From Streptomyces abyssalis (GTDB lineage Bacteria; Actinomycetota; Actinomycetes; Streptomycetales; Streptomycetaceae), in NCBI RefSeq assembly GCF_001751365.1, contig NZ_LJGT01000037.1, positions 310,001-374,000 of the forward strand: a DNA stretch of 64,000 nt, given 5' to 3'. The notes under the pieces were generated by a model. That model did not search any database and was not told where the DNA came from. It saw only the letters and a list, made by a program, of their open reading frames with translations. Positions 42,323 through 50,479 of the stretch are shown here, in pieces (position 1 is the stretch's first letter; each line of letters begins with the position of its first letter). Position numbers and translations under genes: made by a program.

Positions 42323-43702
42323 ATGACTGAAACGGCAGAACCGAGCGGGGAGGCGACCGCGGCGCCGGGCGGGATACCGCCCAAGAGCCATCGCAAGCTG
42401 CTCGCCGCGGGGCTGATCGGCAGCTCCATCGAGTGGTACGACTTCTTCCTCTACGGGACGGCCGCCGCGCTGGTCTTCCCGCACGTCTTCTTCCCGTCCA
42501 GCTCGCCGCTCACCGCGACGCTGCTCTCCTTCAGCACCTTCTGGGCGGGCTTCATCGCCCGTCCGCTCGGCGGCATCCTCGCCGGGCACTTCGGCGACCG
42601 CTACGGCCGCAAGCCCATGGTCGTCGTCTGCCTGCTGGGCATGGGCCTGGCGACCCTCCTGATCGGATGTCTGCCCAGCGCGGAACAGATCGGCGTAGCC
42701 GCGCCCACGCTGCTCGTGGTGCTGCGCTTCGTGCAGGGTCTGGCCTGCGGAGGGCAGTGGGGCGGCATCGTGCTGCTGCTGACCGAGTCGACGAGCCCCA
42801 AACGCAGGGGATTCGCCGGGACGTTCGGGCAGATGGGCGTGCCGTTCGGCGTGATCCTCGGCAATGTGGCGTTCCTCGCGGCGACCGCCGCCATGTCGGA
42901 GTCGGCGTTCCTGAGCTGGGGCTGGCGCATCCCGTTCCTCTTCTCCGCGCTTCTCTTCCCCGTCGTGCTGTACATCCAGACGAAGGTCGAGGACACCCCG
43001 GAGTTCCGGGCGCTGCAGGCGGAGGTGTCGGAGAAGAAGCCGCAGAAGGTGGCCCGCGCGCCGCTGAGCGAGGCCGTACGCAAGGACTGGCGGAAGATCC
43101 TGCTCGCGTGCGGCACGCTGGCCGCCACCAACTGCCTCTTCTACATCAGCATCGCGGGTGTCCTCAGCTACGCGACCGAGGAACTCCACATGAGCCACGA
43201 GTCGCTTCTCGCGGTCTCGCTTCTCACCTCGCTCGTCGGCGCCGGGGTGATCCTCTGGTCGGGCGCACTGTCCGACCGGGTGGGCCGCCGGCCGATGGTG
43301 CTGATCGGGTCGGCGATGCTGATCCTGTGGGCGTTCCCGTACTTCTGGCTCGTCGACACCAGGAGCCTGTGGCTGTTCTTCGTCGCCCTGGCCGTCGGCA
43401 GCGTCTTCCAGTCGATGACGTACGGGCCCGCTGCGGCCTACATCGGGGAGCTGTTCGCGCCCAACATCCGTTTCTCCGGTGCCTCGTTGGCGTACCAGCT
43501 GGCGGCCATCACGGTCAGCGGCGCGACGCCGCTGGTGATGACCGCGCTCATCGCGGAGACCGGCTCGACGACCCTGGTGTCGGCGTTCGTGGCGCTCATG
43601 GGGCTGATCACCTTCTGCTGCGCATGGGCGCTGCGCGAGACCAACCCCCCGGAGGTACGGGCCGACCCGGACGCGGTGCCGGGCGAACTGCTCCACGCCT
43701 GA
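42323..43702 (+). CDS. MHS-family (MFS) metabolite:H+ symporter
   Basis: A 459-residue, 12-helix transporter of the metabolite:H+ symporter family (ShiA/PcaK/KgtP-like). The opening KLLAAGLIGSSIEWYDFFLYGTAAALVF and the loop HFGDRYGRKPMVV are diagnostic, as is TKVEDTPEFRAL. Substrates in the family are organic or aromatic acids and osmolytes. The ATG has AAGGAG 7 bases upstream. A TetR gene lies upstream and a PaaI thioesterase and CoA-ligase remnant downstream, favouring an aromatic acid. A 19-bp hairpin follows the stop. Confidence 0.92.
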   Translation: MTETAEPSGEATAAPGGIPPKSHRKLLAAGLIGSSIEWYDFFLYGTAAALVFPHVFFPSSSPLTATLLSFSTFWAGFIARPLGGILAGHFGDRYGRKPMVVVCLLGMGLATLLIGCLPSAEQIGVAAPTLLVVLRFVQGLACGGQWGGIVLLLTESTSPKRRGFAGTFGQMGVPFGVILGNVAFLAATAAMSESAFLSWGWRIPFLFSALLFPVVLYIQTKVEDTPEFRALQAEVSEKKPQKVARAPLSEAVRKDWRKILLACGTLAATNCLFYISIAGVLSYATEELHMSHESLLAVSLLTSLVGAGVILWSGALSDRVGRRPMVLIGSAMLILWAFPYFWLVDTRSLWLFFVALAVGSVFQSMTYGPAAAYIGELFAPNIRFSGASLAYQLAAITVSGATPLVMTALIAETGSTTLVSAFVALMGLITFCCAWALRETNPPEVRADPDAVPGELLHA

Positions 43703-43713
43703 CGAAGCCGGGC

Positions 43714-43765
43714 CGTGCGAGGGCCCGTTCGCGGCGGCGCGCCACTGCGAACGGGCCCTCGCACG
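43714..43765. terminator. 19-bp perfect hairpin after the MHS transporter
   Basis: The left arm ends in GTGCGAGGGCCCGTTCGC (43715-43732) and the right arm begins GCGAACGGGCCCTCGCAC (43747-43764), with one more C-G pair outside. Loop 14 bases. It stands between convergent stops at 43702 and 43852, so it is a bidirectional terminator of exceptional stem length. Confidence 0.8.
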
Positions 43766-43851
43766 CGGCGGGATCGGGCTCCGGTCCCGGCCGGGCTCCG
43801 GTCGGTGCGGGCTCCGTCCCGGTATCCGGTCCCCGTGTCCGCGCCGCCCGT

Positions 43852-44301
43852 TCAGGCGCTCCCGGTCTGTTCCGGGGCCGGTGCCTGCCCGTCCCCTCCC
43901 TGCGGACCGCCGTCGCCGGCGGGGAGGTTGGTCAGGCGCACCTCGCCGCGGGCGATGTCGCGGCCCGCGTCGTCGGTGACGGTGACGAGCCAGAGCTGCT
44001 GGGTGCGGCCGCGGTGGATCGGGGTCGCGGTGGCGGTGACGGTGCCCGAGCCGATGGCGCGCAGGAAGTTCGTATGGTTGGCGACGCCCACGACGTTGCC
44101 CCGGTCGCCGTACCAGACGGCCGCGCCGATGCTCGCGGCCGTCTCCACCAGCGAGCAGTACACGCCGCCGTGGACGATGCCGTACGCCTGGAGGAGATCG
44201 GGAGTGATCTCGCAGGTGACGACCGTCCTGTCGGCCGTCATCTCGGGGAAGTCCATCCCCACGGTCTTCTCGAAACCCGTCCCGAACCCGTTCCCCATCA
44301 T
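43852..44301 (-). CDS. PaaI-family thioesterase
   Basis: A 149-residue hotdog thioesterase with the full PaaI motif: AYGIVHGGVYCSLVETAASIGAAVWYG, then GVANHTNFLRAIGSGTVTATATPIHRGRTQQLWLVTVTDDAGRDIARGEVRL. The His-Gly-Gly and following Glu are present, so it should be active on aryl- or acyl-CoA. It diverges from the CoA-ligase remnant, an arrangement that makes sense for an intact aromatic-CoA pathway before decay. The C-terminal 25 residues are a Gly/Pro/Gln tail. Confidence 0.87.
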   Translation of the reverse strand: MMGNGFGTGFEKTVGMDFPEMTADRTVVTCEITPDLLQAYGIVHGGVYCSLVETAASIGAAVWYGDRGNVVGVANHTNFLRAIGSGTVTATATPIHRGRTQQLWLVTVTDDAGRDIARGEVRLTNLPAGDGGPQGGDGQAPAPEQTGSA

Positions 44302-44410
44302 TCACTCTCCACGTCGTCGAGGGCTCCGCCCGTGTCCGTGTGGGGACCAAGTATGCGCCGCAAGGCCGTTGCCCTGTCCAATCATTCCACACTGCTGTTG
44401 ACGAACGTCG

Positions 44411-44418
44411 TGAACATG
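44411..44418 (+). promoter_or_regulatory. TGAACATG copy 3 (before the CoA-ligase remnant)
   Basis: In the 157-bp gap between the divergent PaaI gene and the ligase remnant, 12 bp downstream of a TTGACG that could be a -35 box. Confidence 0.35.
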
Positions 44419-44458
44419 TAGAGCATGACGCAACGGTTACAGGTGAAGGGGAGACCCT

Positions 44459-44761
44459 ATGACCGCCCACAGCGTGACTCCGTCCGTCGCCCCCGGCGCA
44501 CCCCTCGTCCCCGGCATGTTCAACGCCTCCGACTACCTCCTTCAGTCAGCGGTCGACCCCGCGACGGCGGACCGCAGGGCGGTCACAGGCCCGGCCGGTC
44601 CGGAGGAACTCATCGAGTTCTGCCGCGACGGACTCGCAGCCTTCAAACGGCCGCGTGAAGTCGTCGTCATGGACGAACTCCCCACCACGGCAAGCGGAAA
44701 GCTGCGCCGCCACGCGGTGCGTGAGCTTGCCGCCGCGCGCCTTGCGCAGACGGGGGAGTGA
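44459..44761 (+). pseudogene. in-frame deletion remnant of a benzoate-CoA-ligase-like acyl-CoA synthetase
   Basis: A 100-codon ORF made of the two ends of an ANL-family acyl-CoA ligase. Residues 1-46 match the N-terminus of benzoate/aryl-CoA ligases (PGMFNASDYLLQ, then DRRAVTGPAG). Residues 47-100 match the extreme C-terminus (PEELIEFCRDGLAAFKRPREVV, VMDELPTTASGKLRRHAVREL), including the adenylation lysine of motif A10. About 400 residues between them, with the AMP- and acyl-binding core, are missing, so it cannot be a ligase. The reading frame, ATG and GGGGAG ribosome site are intact, so a small protein may still be made. Confidence 0.8.
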
Positions 44762-44852
44762 CCGGGGAGCGGCCCGGTCCCGCGCCTTGAAATGGCTATG
44801 GTTGTACGGCACTTGACGGATCGGCGGATGACGCCGGGCGGCCGTCCCGGAC

Positions 44853-45764
44853 TCACTTGCCGACAGGGTCCCGCTCCACGGCCTGCTCGCCGGGGGGCGG
44901 TGTGCCGCCGGCCCGGCGCCCGCGCCGCCCGCCCCACCGGAAGCGCGCCGCCGCGACGACGAGCAGCACCGCGAACGCCCCCGCCACCACGGGAATCCCC
45001 GTCCACTCCAGAGCCGCAGCGAGTGTCCGCTGCATCGTGCCCGCGAATTCGATGACCGGGTCGCCGCTGAGCGAACCGCCGCTCAGCGCGCGGATCTCGT
45101 ACCAGCCGTAGTACGCGGTGTAGGCGCCCACGAGCACCAGCAGCCCGCCGCCCAGACGTGACGCGACCGCCCCCAGACTCCGCAGCCGCCCGACGGTGGA
45201 CGTACGGGCCAGCGCCACCGCCAGGGCCGCCGTACCGACGACTGCGCCCATCCCGGCGGCGTACGCACCGAAGAGCAGCAGCCCGCCGGCGGTGGAACCG
45301 GTGCGGAACGCCGAGACGACGATCGCCAGGAAGGGCGCGATCGTGCAGCCGAGCGAGGCCACGGCGTACGCGCCGCCGAAGAGCGCCATGGACGGAACGG
45401 AACGTGTGACGCCGGGCGCGCGGCGGACCTTGGGCAACAGCGCGGGCAGTTCACGCCCCGTCAGCAGCCACACACCGGTCCCCGCGAGCAGCAGCCCGAA
45501 GACCACCGTGAACCAGGGCAGGTGCTGCTGCACCTGGCTCGCGACAGGAGCGACGACCAGGCCGAAGACCCCGAACACGGCGGCGAATCCCAGCGTCATG
45601 GCAGCGGTCGCCGCCAGCGCACGCCCCACGGCGGCACCCCGCGAGGGCGAATCGTCGCCCAGCACCAGCAGCGACAGATAGGCAGGCAGAAGAGCGAAGC
45701 CGCAGGGATTCACCGCCGCGAGCATGCCCGCGGTCAGCGCCAGCGCGAAGGGCAGATCGGCCAT
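44853..45764 (-). CDS. ccdA: CcdA-family thiol:disulfide transmembrane protein
   Basis: A 303-residue membrane protein with about six helices plus a C-terminal pair, carrying electrons across the membrane to extracytoplasmic thioredoxins. The two redox cysteines are in VNPCGFALLPAYLSLL and ASLGCTIAPFLAIV. It lies 15 bp downstream of the TlpA-like lipoprotein on the same strand, its natural partner. The C-terminal Arg/Gly-rich tail faces the cytoplasm. Confidence 0.92.
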   Translation of the reverse strand: MADLPFALALTAGMLAAVNPCGFALLPAYLSLLVLGDDSPSRGAAVGRALAATAAMTLGFAAVFGVFGLVVAPVASQVQQHLPWFTVVFGLLLAGTGVWLLTGRELPALLPKVRRAPGVTRSVPSMALFGGAYAVASLGCTIAPFLAIVVSAFRTGSTAGGLLLFGAYAAGMGAVVGTAALAVALARTSTVGRLRSLGAVASRLGGGLLVLVGAYTAYYGWYEIRALSGGSLSGDPVIEFAGTMQRTLAAALEWTGIPVVAGAFAVLLVVAAARFRWGGRRGRRAGGTPPPGEQAVERDPVGK

Positions 45765-45779
45765 GGGGCGTCAGGCGGT

Positions 45780-46406
45780 TCAGCCGGCGAGCCCGGCCAC
45801 CTGCTTGCTCAGCTGGTCGGGCCCGGTCGCCACTCCCGAATGGACCGTCTTGCCGTTCTTGTCGAGCATCACGTACGAACTCTGCTGCGAGATGCCGAAC
45901 TTCTTCCAGACGGCACCCTTCTGGTCGTTGAGATGCGGGAAGTTGCCGACCTTCTGCGCCTTGACGAAGCTGCGTATCGGGTCGGTCTTGTCCAGCCCGG
46001 CCACGCCTACGAAGTTGACCTTGCCCTTGTACTTGTCGGCGAGCTTCGCCGTCTGCGCCGCCTGACCCTGGCACGTCCCGCACCACGGCGCCCAGAACCA
46101 CAGCACCGACGGCTTGTCCGCCAGCGACGCGCCCTTGAACTCCTTGCCGTCGAGTGTCCGGCTCGCGAACTGCAGCTTCGCGGGGGCGCCGTCCGGTGCC
46201 TTCTCTCCGGGGGCGACGCCCTCCGGGGCGCCTTCGCCCTTGCCCTTGTCCTCCTCCGGGGCCTTGCCGGCGCCGTCCGCCGAGCCCTTGTCCGCGGGCT
46301 CGGGGGACGCGGCGCCTCCGTCGTCCATGCCGCAGCCGGCAAGGGACAGGGAGCCCGCCACGAGCAGGGCGGTGAGGGCCACACGGGTTCGGCCGGCACG
46401 CATCAT
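45780..46406 (-). CDS. TlpA-like thioredoxin lipoprotein
   Basis: A 208-residue exported thioredoxin. The leader MMRAGRTRVALTALLVAGSLSLAGC ends in a lipobox (LAGC), so it is membrane-anchored on the outside. A 40-residue Gly/Glu/Lys/Pro linker leads to the redoxin domain with the active site WFWAPWCGTCQGQAAQTAKL and cis-Pro region. It is encoded just before CcdA, which would keep its cysteines reduced. Likely roles are cytochrome c maturation or repair of exported thiols. The start is supported by GAGG 6 bases upstream; ATG 46403 is an alternative. Confidence 0.92.
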   Translation of the reverse strand: MMRAGRTRVALTALLVAGSLSLAGCGMDDGGAASPEPADKGSADGAGKAPEEDKGKGEGAPEGVAPGEKAPDGAPAKLQFASRTLDGKEFKGASLADKPSVLWFWAPWCGTCQGQAAQTAKLADKYKGKVNFVGVAGLDKTDPIRSFVKAQKVGNFPHLNDQKGAVWKKFGISQQSSYVMLDKNGKTVHSGVATGPDQLSKQVAGLAG

Positions 46407-46552
46407 CTGAATCCTCTGGATCCTGTGGTGATCAATCGGGCTCGTCACGCTAGGAGTTCCCGCTCCGCGCCGGTCGGTCTTTGTCGGCAGCTGACTAATC
46501 CGGCCCGGTCGCCGGGGCCGCCGCGTGCGCATGCCATGATCGTACGGCCGCA

Positions 46553-46558
46553 TATATT
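46553..46558 (+). promoter_or_regulatory. -10-like TATATT immediately before the CapA gene
   Basis: TATATT ends 6 bases before the ATG at 46565, and no ribosome site is visible between them. This placement puts the transcription start at or next to the A of the ATG, as in a leaderless mRNA. A clear -35 is not seen. Confidence 0.35.
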
Positions 46559-46564
46559 GCCCCG

Positions 46565-47737
46565 ATGAGCGCCGAATCAGCCGGAACTGTCACTTTGTCC
46601 CTGTGCGGTGACGTCATGCTCGGCCGCGGTGTCGACCAGATCCTTCCGTGCCCGGGCGATCCGGAGCTGCGCGAGGGCTTCATGCGGGACGCGCGGGCCT
46701 ATGTCGGGCTGGTCGAGACCGTCAGCGGGAAGATCCCCGCGCCCGTGGAGCCCTCCTGGCCGTGGGGCGACGCGCTGGAGGTGCTGGACGAGGCGGCGCC
46801 CGACGTCCGGGTGATCAATCTGGAGACCAGTGTCACGCGGCACAGCGGGTTCGACCCGGGCAAGGGCGTCCACTACCGGATGAACCCGGGCAACCTCGGC
46901 TGTCTGGGCGCCGCACGGCCCGACGTGTGCGTACTGGCGAACAACCACGTGATGGACTTCGGGCGGCCCGGACTCGAAGAGACGCTGGACGCCCTCGCGG
47001 ACAGGGGTCTGCGGACCGCCGGCGCGGGACGGCACGCGGACGAGGCGAGCAGTCCCGCGGTCGTCCCGGCCGGCGCAGGACGGCGCGTGCTCGTCGTCTC
47101 GATGGGGACGCCCTCCAGCGGCATCCCGCTGGAGTGGGCCGCGGGGCCGGACCGTTCCGGGGTGAACTTCCTGGCCCGGCCCACCCGGGCGGCTGCCCTC
47201 CGGGTCTCGTCCCGCATGCGGGAGTCGAAGCGCCACGGGGACGTCGTCGTCGCGTCCGTGCACTGGGGCTCCAACTGGGGCTACGGCGTCCCGGGGAGCC
47301 AGCGGGCCTTCGCGCACGCGCTCATCGACGGCGGCGGCGTGGACGTCGTCCACGGGCACTCCTCGCACCATCCGCGGCCCGTCGAGGTGTACCGGGGGAA
47401 GCTCGTGCTCTACGGCTGCGGCGACTTCGTCGACGACTACGAGGGCGTCGAGGGGCACGAGGAGTACCGCGACGATCTGCGGCTGCTCTACCTCGTCTCC
47501 GTCGAGGCGGACACGGGTCGCTTCGCGGCACTCCGCATGGCGCCCTTCCAGTCGCGGCGGATGCGGCTGCGGCATGCGTCACCGCAGGACGCCGAGTGGC
47601 TGCGCGGCGTACTCGACGGCATCAGCGGCGAGTTCGGCGTACGGGTGGAGAACGGCGAGGATGGCATGCTCACCCTCCTGCCGGCGGACCGGGGCCGGCC
47701 GGATGCGGCGGACGGCGGTCACCGCGATCCCTCCTGA
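46565..47737 (+). CDS. CapA/PgsA-like metallophosphatase
   Basis: A 390-residue protein of the CapA (poly-gamma-glutamate synthesis) calcineurin-like phosphatase family. Motifs are SLCGDVMLGRGVDQIL, VINLETSVTR, CVLANNHVMDFG, VVVASVHWGSNWG and VVHGHSSHHPRPVEVY, giving the complete metal-binding set. There is no signal peptide, so it is probably cytoplasmic, unlike the exported CapA of Bacillus. No other capsule genes are nearby. The gene appears leaderless. Confidence 0.87.
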   Translation: MSAESAGTVTLSLCGDVMLGRGVDQILPCPGDPELREGFMRDARAYVGLVETVSGKIPAPVEPSWPWGDALEVLDEAAPDVRVINLETSVTRHSGFDPGKGVHYRMNPGNLGCLGAARPDVCVLANNHVMDFGRPGLEETLDALADRGLRTAGAGRHADEASSPAVVPAGAGRRVLVVSMGTPSSGIPLEWAAGPDRSGVNFLARPTRAAALRVSSRMRESKRHGDVVVASVHWGSNWGYGVPGSQRAFAHALIDGGGVDVVHGHSSHHPRPVEVYRGKLVLYGCGDFVDDYEGVEGHEEYRDDLRLLYLVSVEADTGRFAALRMAPFQSRRMRLRHASPQDAEWLRGVLDGISGEFGVRVENGEDGMLTLLPADRGRPDAADGGHRDPS

Positions 47738-47889
47738 CGGCGATCGCCGTGCTCCAACGGAGCCGTGTGCACCGGGAGTTCGTCCTGTGAGCATCGGTGG
47801 CGCCACGTCCGTCAACGGACGGTCCGGCCCGCCTGCCGCGCCGGTAGGGTGGCGCATTCAGTCTGTGGAACGCCTTTCACCGGAGAGAC

Positions 47890-48300
47890 ATGCTTCATCG
47901 CAATGCGCGGCACCTCGGGGCCGTCTTCCTCGCACTCGTGGTGCTGACGGGGGTGTCGAGCAACGGATGCAGCGACGGGGTGCCCTCCGGCCGCCCTGGA
48001 AAAGGCGACGATTTCGACCAGGACGACATCAGGGTCACCGTCGTTGAATGCGCGAGCAAGAAGCGCCCCAGCGCGACCGTGAAAGTCAGAGCCAACACCT
48101 CGCCGAAGGACCGCCGGTACTTCGTCGGCGTCGAGTTCCTCGACTCGAAGGGACGCGTCGTCGACAGCTCGTCGCAGAAACTGACACCCCAGCCCGATTC
48201 TCCGGACAAGGACGAGATCACGGCGAACGTCAAGTTCCCCATGAGCGAGCCCAAGAAGGCAGGTCAGGTGACCTCCTGCAAGATGGACCACGCGTTCTGA
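47890..48300 (+). CDS. small exported protein of unknown function
   Basis: A 136-residue protein with an N-terminal hydrophobic leader (LGAVFLALVVLTGVSSNGC). A Cys at the end of the leader suggests a lipoprotein, although SSNGC is a poor lipobox. The mature part is a single beta-rich domain (IRVTVVECASKKRPSATVKVRANTSPKDRRYFVGVEFLDSKGRVVDSSSQKL) resembling the FxLYD-like extracellular fold of Streptomyces lipoproteins; two further Cys (VVEC, TSC) may pair. I cannot name a function. ATG at 47890 follows a weak GGAGAG. Confidence 0.65.
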   Translation: MLHRNARHLGAVFLALVVLTGVSSNGCSDGVPSGRPGKGDDFDQDDIRVTVVECASKKRPSATVKVRANTSPKDRRYFVGVEFLDSKGRVVDSSSQKLTPQPDSPDKDEITANVKFPMSEPKKAGQVTSCKMDHAF

Positions 48301-48352
48301 CCGCGTCACGGTCCAGCGGTCGAGGCCCCGCCGGACAGCCCGCTCACCACTT

Positions 48353-49501
48353 TTACCACTCCGCGAAGGCGCCGTCCCCGTGCCGCCAGACCGGGTTGTG
48401 CCAGCTGTCCGCCGAGCCGTCCGCCGCGCGTACGGCCTTCTCGTCGATCTCGACACCCAGTCCCGGCCCCGTCGGCCGCAGCAGATGCCCCTCCTCGAAG
48501 CGGAAGACGGACCGGTCCGCGACGTAGTCGAGCAGCTCGGCACCCTTGTTGTAGTGGATGCCGATGGACTGCTCCTGGATGAGGAAGTTCGGGGTGCAGA
48601 AGGCCAGTTGCAGGGACGCCGCGAGAGCGAGCGGCCCCAGCGGGCAGTGCGGTGCGACCGATACGTCGAAGGTCTCGGCGAGCGTGGCGATGCGGCGGCT
48701 CTCCGAAATGCCGCCCGCGTGCGAGAGGTCGGGCTGGAGCACTGCGACCCCCGCCTGCAGCGCGGGCAGCACGTCCGTACGCGAGAAGAGCCGCTCCCCG
48801 GTGGCGACCGGCAGCGCCGTCGCGCCGGTCACCCTCGGAAGGAGGTGCGTGTACTCGGGCAGTACGGGCTCTTCCACGAACATGGGCGCGTAGGGCTCCA
48901 GCACCCCGACTGCCCTGATCGCGCCCGCGGTCGAGAAGCGGCCGTGGAAGTCGATCGCGAAGTCCCGTCCCGGGCCGAGGGCTTCACGTGCGGCCTCCGC
49001 CCTCGCCGCCACGTCGTTCAGTTCGGAGACCGTGGGAAGGCGGCTCATCCGCCCCGAGGCGTTCATCTTCACCGCGGTGAAACCGGCGTCCACCTGCGCG
49101 GCCACCTGGTCCCGTACGGCCGCGGGCTCGTCGCCGCCCACCCAGCTGTAGGCACGTGCCCGCTCCCGCACCGGACCGCCCAGCAGCCGGTGCACGGGAG
49201 CGCCGAGCGCCTTGCCCGCGATGTCCCACAGCGCCTGGTCGATGCCGGCGACCGCGCTGGAGAGCACAGGACCGCCGCGGTAGAAGGACCCCTTCGTCAT
49301 GAGCTGCCACAGGTCCTCGACGCGCGAGGGATCGGCACCTACGAGGAACTGGCCGGCGAGCTCCTGCACGGCCGTACGCACGCTGTCGGCACGGCCCTCC
49401 ACCACGGGCTCGCCCCAGCCGACGAGACCGTCGTCCGTCTCGATGCGGCAGAAGAGCCAGCGCGGCGGCACGGCGAAGGTCTCGACTCGGGTGATCTTCA
49501 A
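48353..49501 (-). CDS. dgoD: galactonate dehydratase (enolase superfamily)
   Basis: A 382-residue enzyme, the same length as E. coli DgoD. Metal ligands are D184 (AIDFHGRF), E210 (FVEEPVLPEY) and E236 (ATGERLF), and the catalytic histidines H186 and the His of APHCPLGPL near 286 match the DgoD pattern. It should dehydrate D-galactonate to 2-keto-3-deoxygalactonate; another acid-sugar dehydratase is the alternative. It lies at the end of the minus-strand GH42/ABC cluster, 60 bp from the second permease, so the imported sugar probably feeds an oxidative galactose route. No kinase or aldolase for the next steps is in the window. Confidence 0.87.
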   Translation of the reverse strand: MKITRVETFAVPPRWLFCRIETDDGLVGWGEPVVEGRADSVRTAVQELAGQFLVGADPSRVEDLWQLMTKGSFYRGGPVLSSAVAGIDQALWDIAGKALGAPVHRLLGGPVRERARAYSWVGGDEPAAVRDQVAAQVDAGFTAVKMNASGRMSRLPTVSELNDVAARAEAAREALGPGRDFAIDFHGRFSTAGAIRAVGVLEPYAPMFVEEPVLPEYTHLLPRVTGATALPVATGERLFSRTDVLPALQAGVAVLQPDLSHAGGISESRRIATLAETFDVSVAPHCPLGPLALAASLQLAFCTPNFLIQEQSIGIHYNKGAELLDYVADRSVFRFEEGHLLRPTGPGLGVEIDEKAVRAADGSADSWHNPVWRHGDGAFAEW

Positions 49502-49561
49502 GTGGTGCTCCAGGTCGGTCAGTCGGTACTCAGGGCAGCCGGTGCGGAAGGTCTGTGCCGC

Positions 49562-50479
49562 TCATCCCTTCACGCTTCCCTCCGTCAGGCCCGTCCTCCA
49601 GTAGCGCTGGAGGACCAGCATCGCGACGGCGAGCGGGATGACGGACAGGAAGGCACCTCCGACGGTGTACTGCACGAGTTCGGGAATCCGGTCCTGGGAG
49701 GTCTGCCACGTGGTCAGACCCAGCGTGATCGGGTACATGCGGTCGTCGGACAGCATGACCAGGGGCAGGAAGTAGTTGTTCCAGATGCCCACGAACTGGA
49801 AGAGGAAGACGGTCACCAGCGCCGGCGACATGATGCGCAGCGCCAGCCCGAAGAAGATCCGTCCCTCTCGCGCGCCGTCCACCCGCGCCGCCTCCAGCAG
49901 CGTGTCGTCGACGGACGATTCGGCGAAGATCCGGCACAGGTAGACACCGAAGGGACTCACGACGCTGGGGATCAGCACAGCCCAGTAGGTGTTGGTCAGC
50001 CCCACCTTGTTGAACAGCAGGTAGAGCGGCAGCGCCAGCGCGGTGTGCGGCAGCAGCACGCCCGCGAGCACGGACTTGAACACCGCTTCCCGTCCGCGGA
50101 AGCGGTACTTGGCGAGAGCGAAGCCCGCCGCGGCGGCCAGCAGCGTGGCCAGCAGCGCGCCGACTCCCGCGTACAGCAGCGTGTTGGCCACCCAGTAGAG
50201 GTACACGTGGCCGTCGTAGCTGAGGACCTTGCCGATGTTCTCCAGCAGTCGCGGGCTGTCGAACCAGAACCCGTTGCTGCCGTAGATCTTGTCGGTGCTC
50301 TTGGTGGCGGCGATGACCAGCCAGTAGACCGGCAGCAGGAAGTAGACCGTGGCGACCGCCAGCGAGGCGACGAGCAGGATGCGGCCGGGCGGCGGTACGC
50401 GACGCGGGCCCGGAGGCGTGGTGCGTGCGGACGTGACAGGAGCCGCCGGGGCCGCTTCGGGGGTGGTCGTGGCACTCAC
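49562..50479 (-). CDS. carbohydrate ABC transporter permease (MalG type)
   Basis: A 305-residue CUT1 permease with six helices. The coupling motif EAARVDGAREGRIFFGLALRIMSPAL contacts the ATPase. The hydrophilic Pro/Ala-rich N-terminus (about 1-35) is cytoplasmic. It overlaps the MalF-type partner by 4 bp and completes the importer whose binding protein is encoded two genes upstream. Confidence 0.93.
   Translation of the reverse strand: MSATTTPEAAPAAPVTSARTTPPGPRRVPPPGRILLVASLAVATVYFLLPVYWLVIAATKSTDKIYGSNGFWFDSPRLLENIGKVLSYDGHVYLYWVANTLLYAGVGALLATLLAAAAGFALAKYRFRGREAVFKSVLAGVLLPHTALALPLYLLFNKVGLTNTYWAVLIPSVVSPFGVYLCRIFAESSVDDTLLEAARVDGAREGRIFFGLALRIMSPALVTVFLFQFVGIWNNYFLPLVMLSDDRMYPITLGLTTWQTSQDRIPELVQYTVGGAFLSVIPLAVAMLVLQRYWRTGLTEGSVKG

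Noticed and set aside
47737..47750. 14-bp palindrome ACGGCGATCGCCGT after the CapA stop as a terminator
   Set aside because: It has no loop and is short; more likely chance or a methylation-type site.
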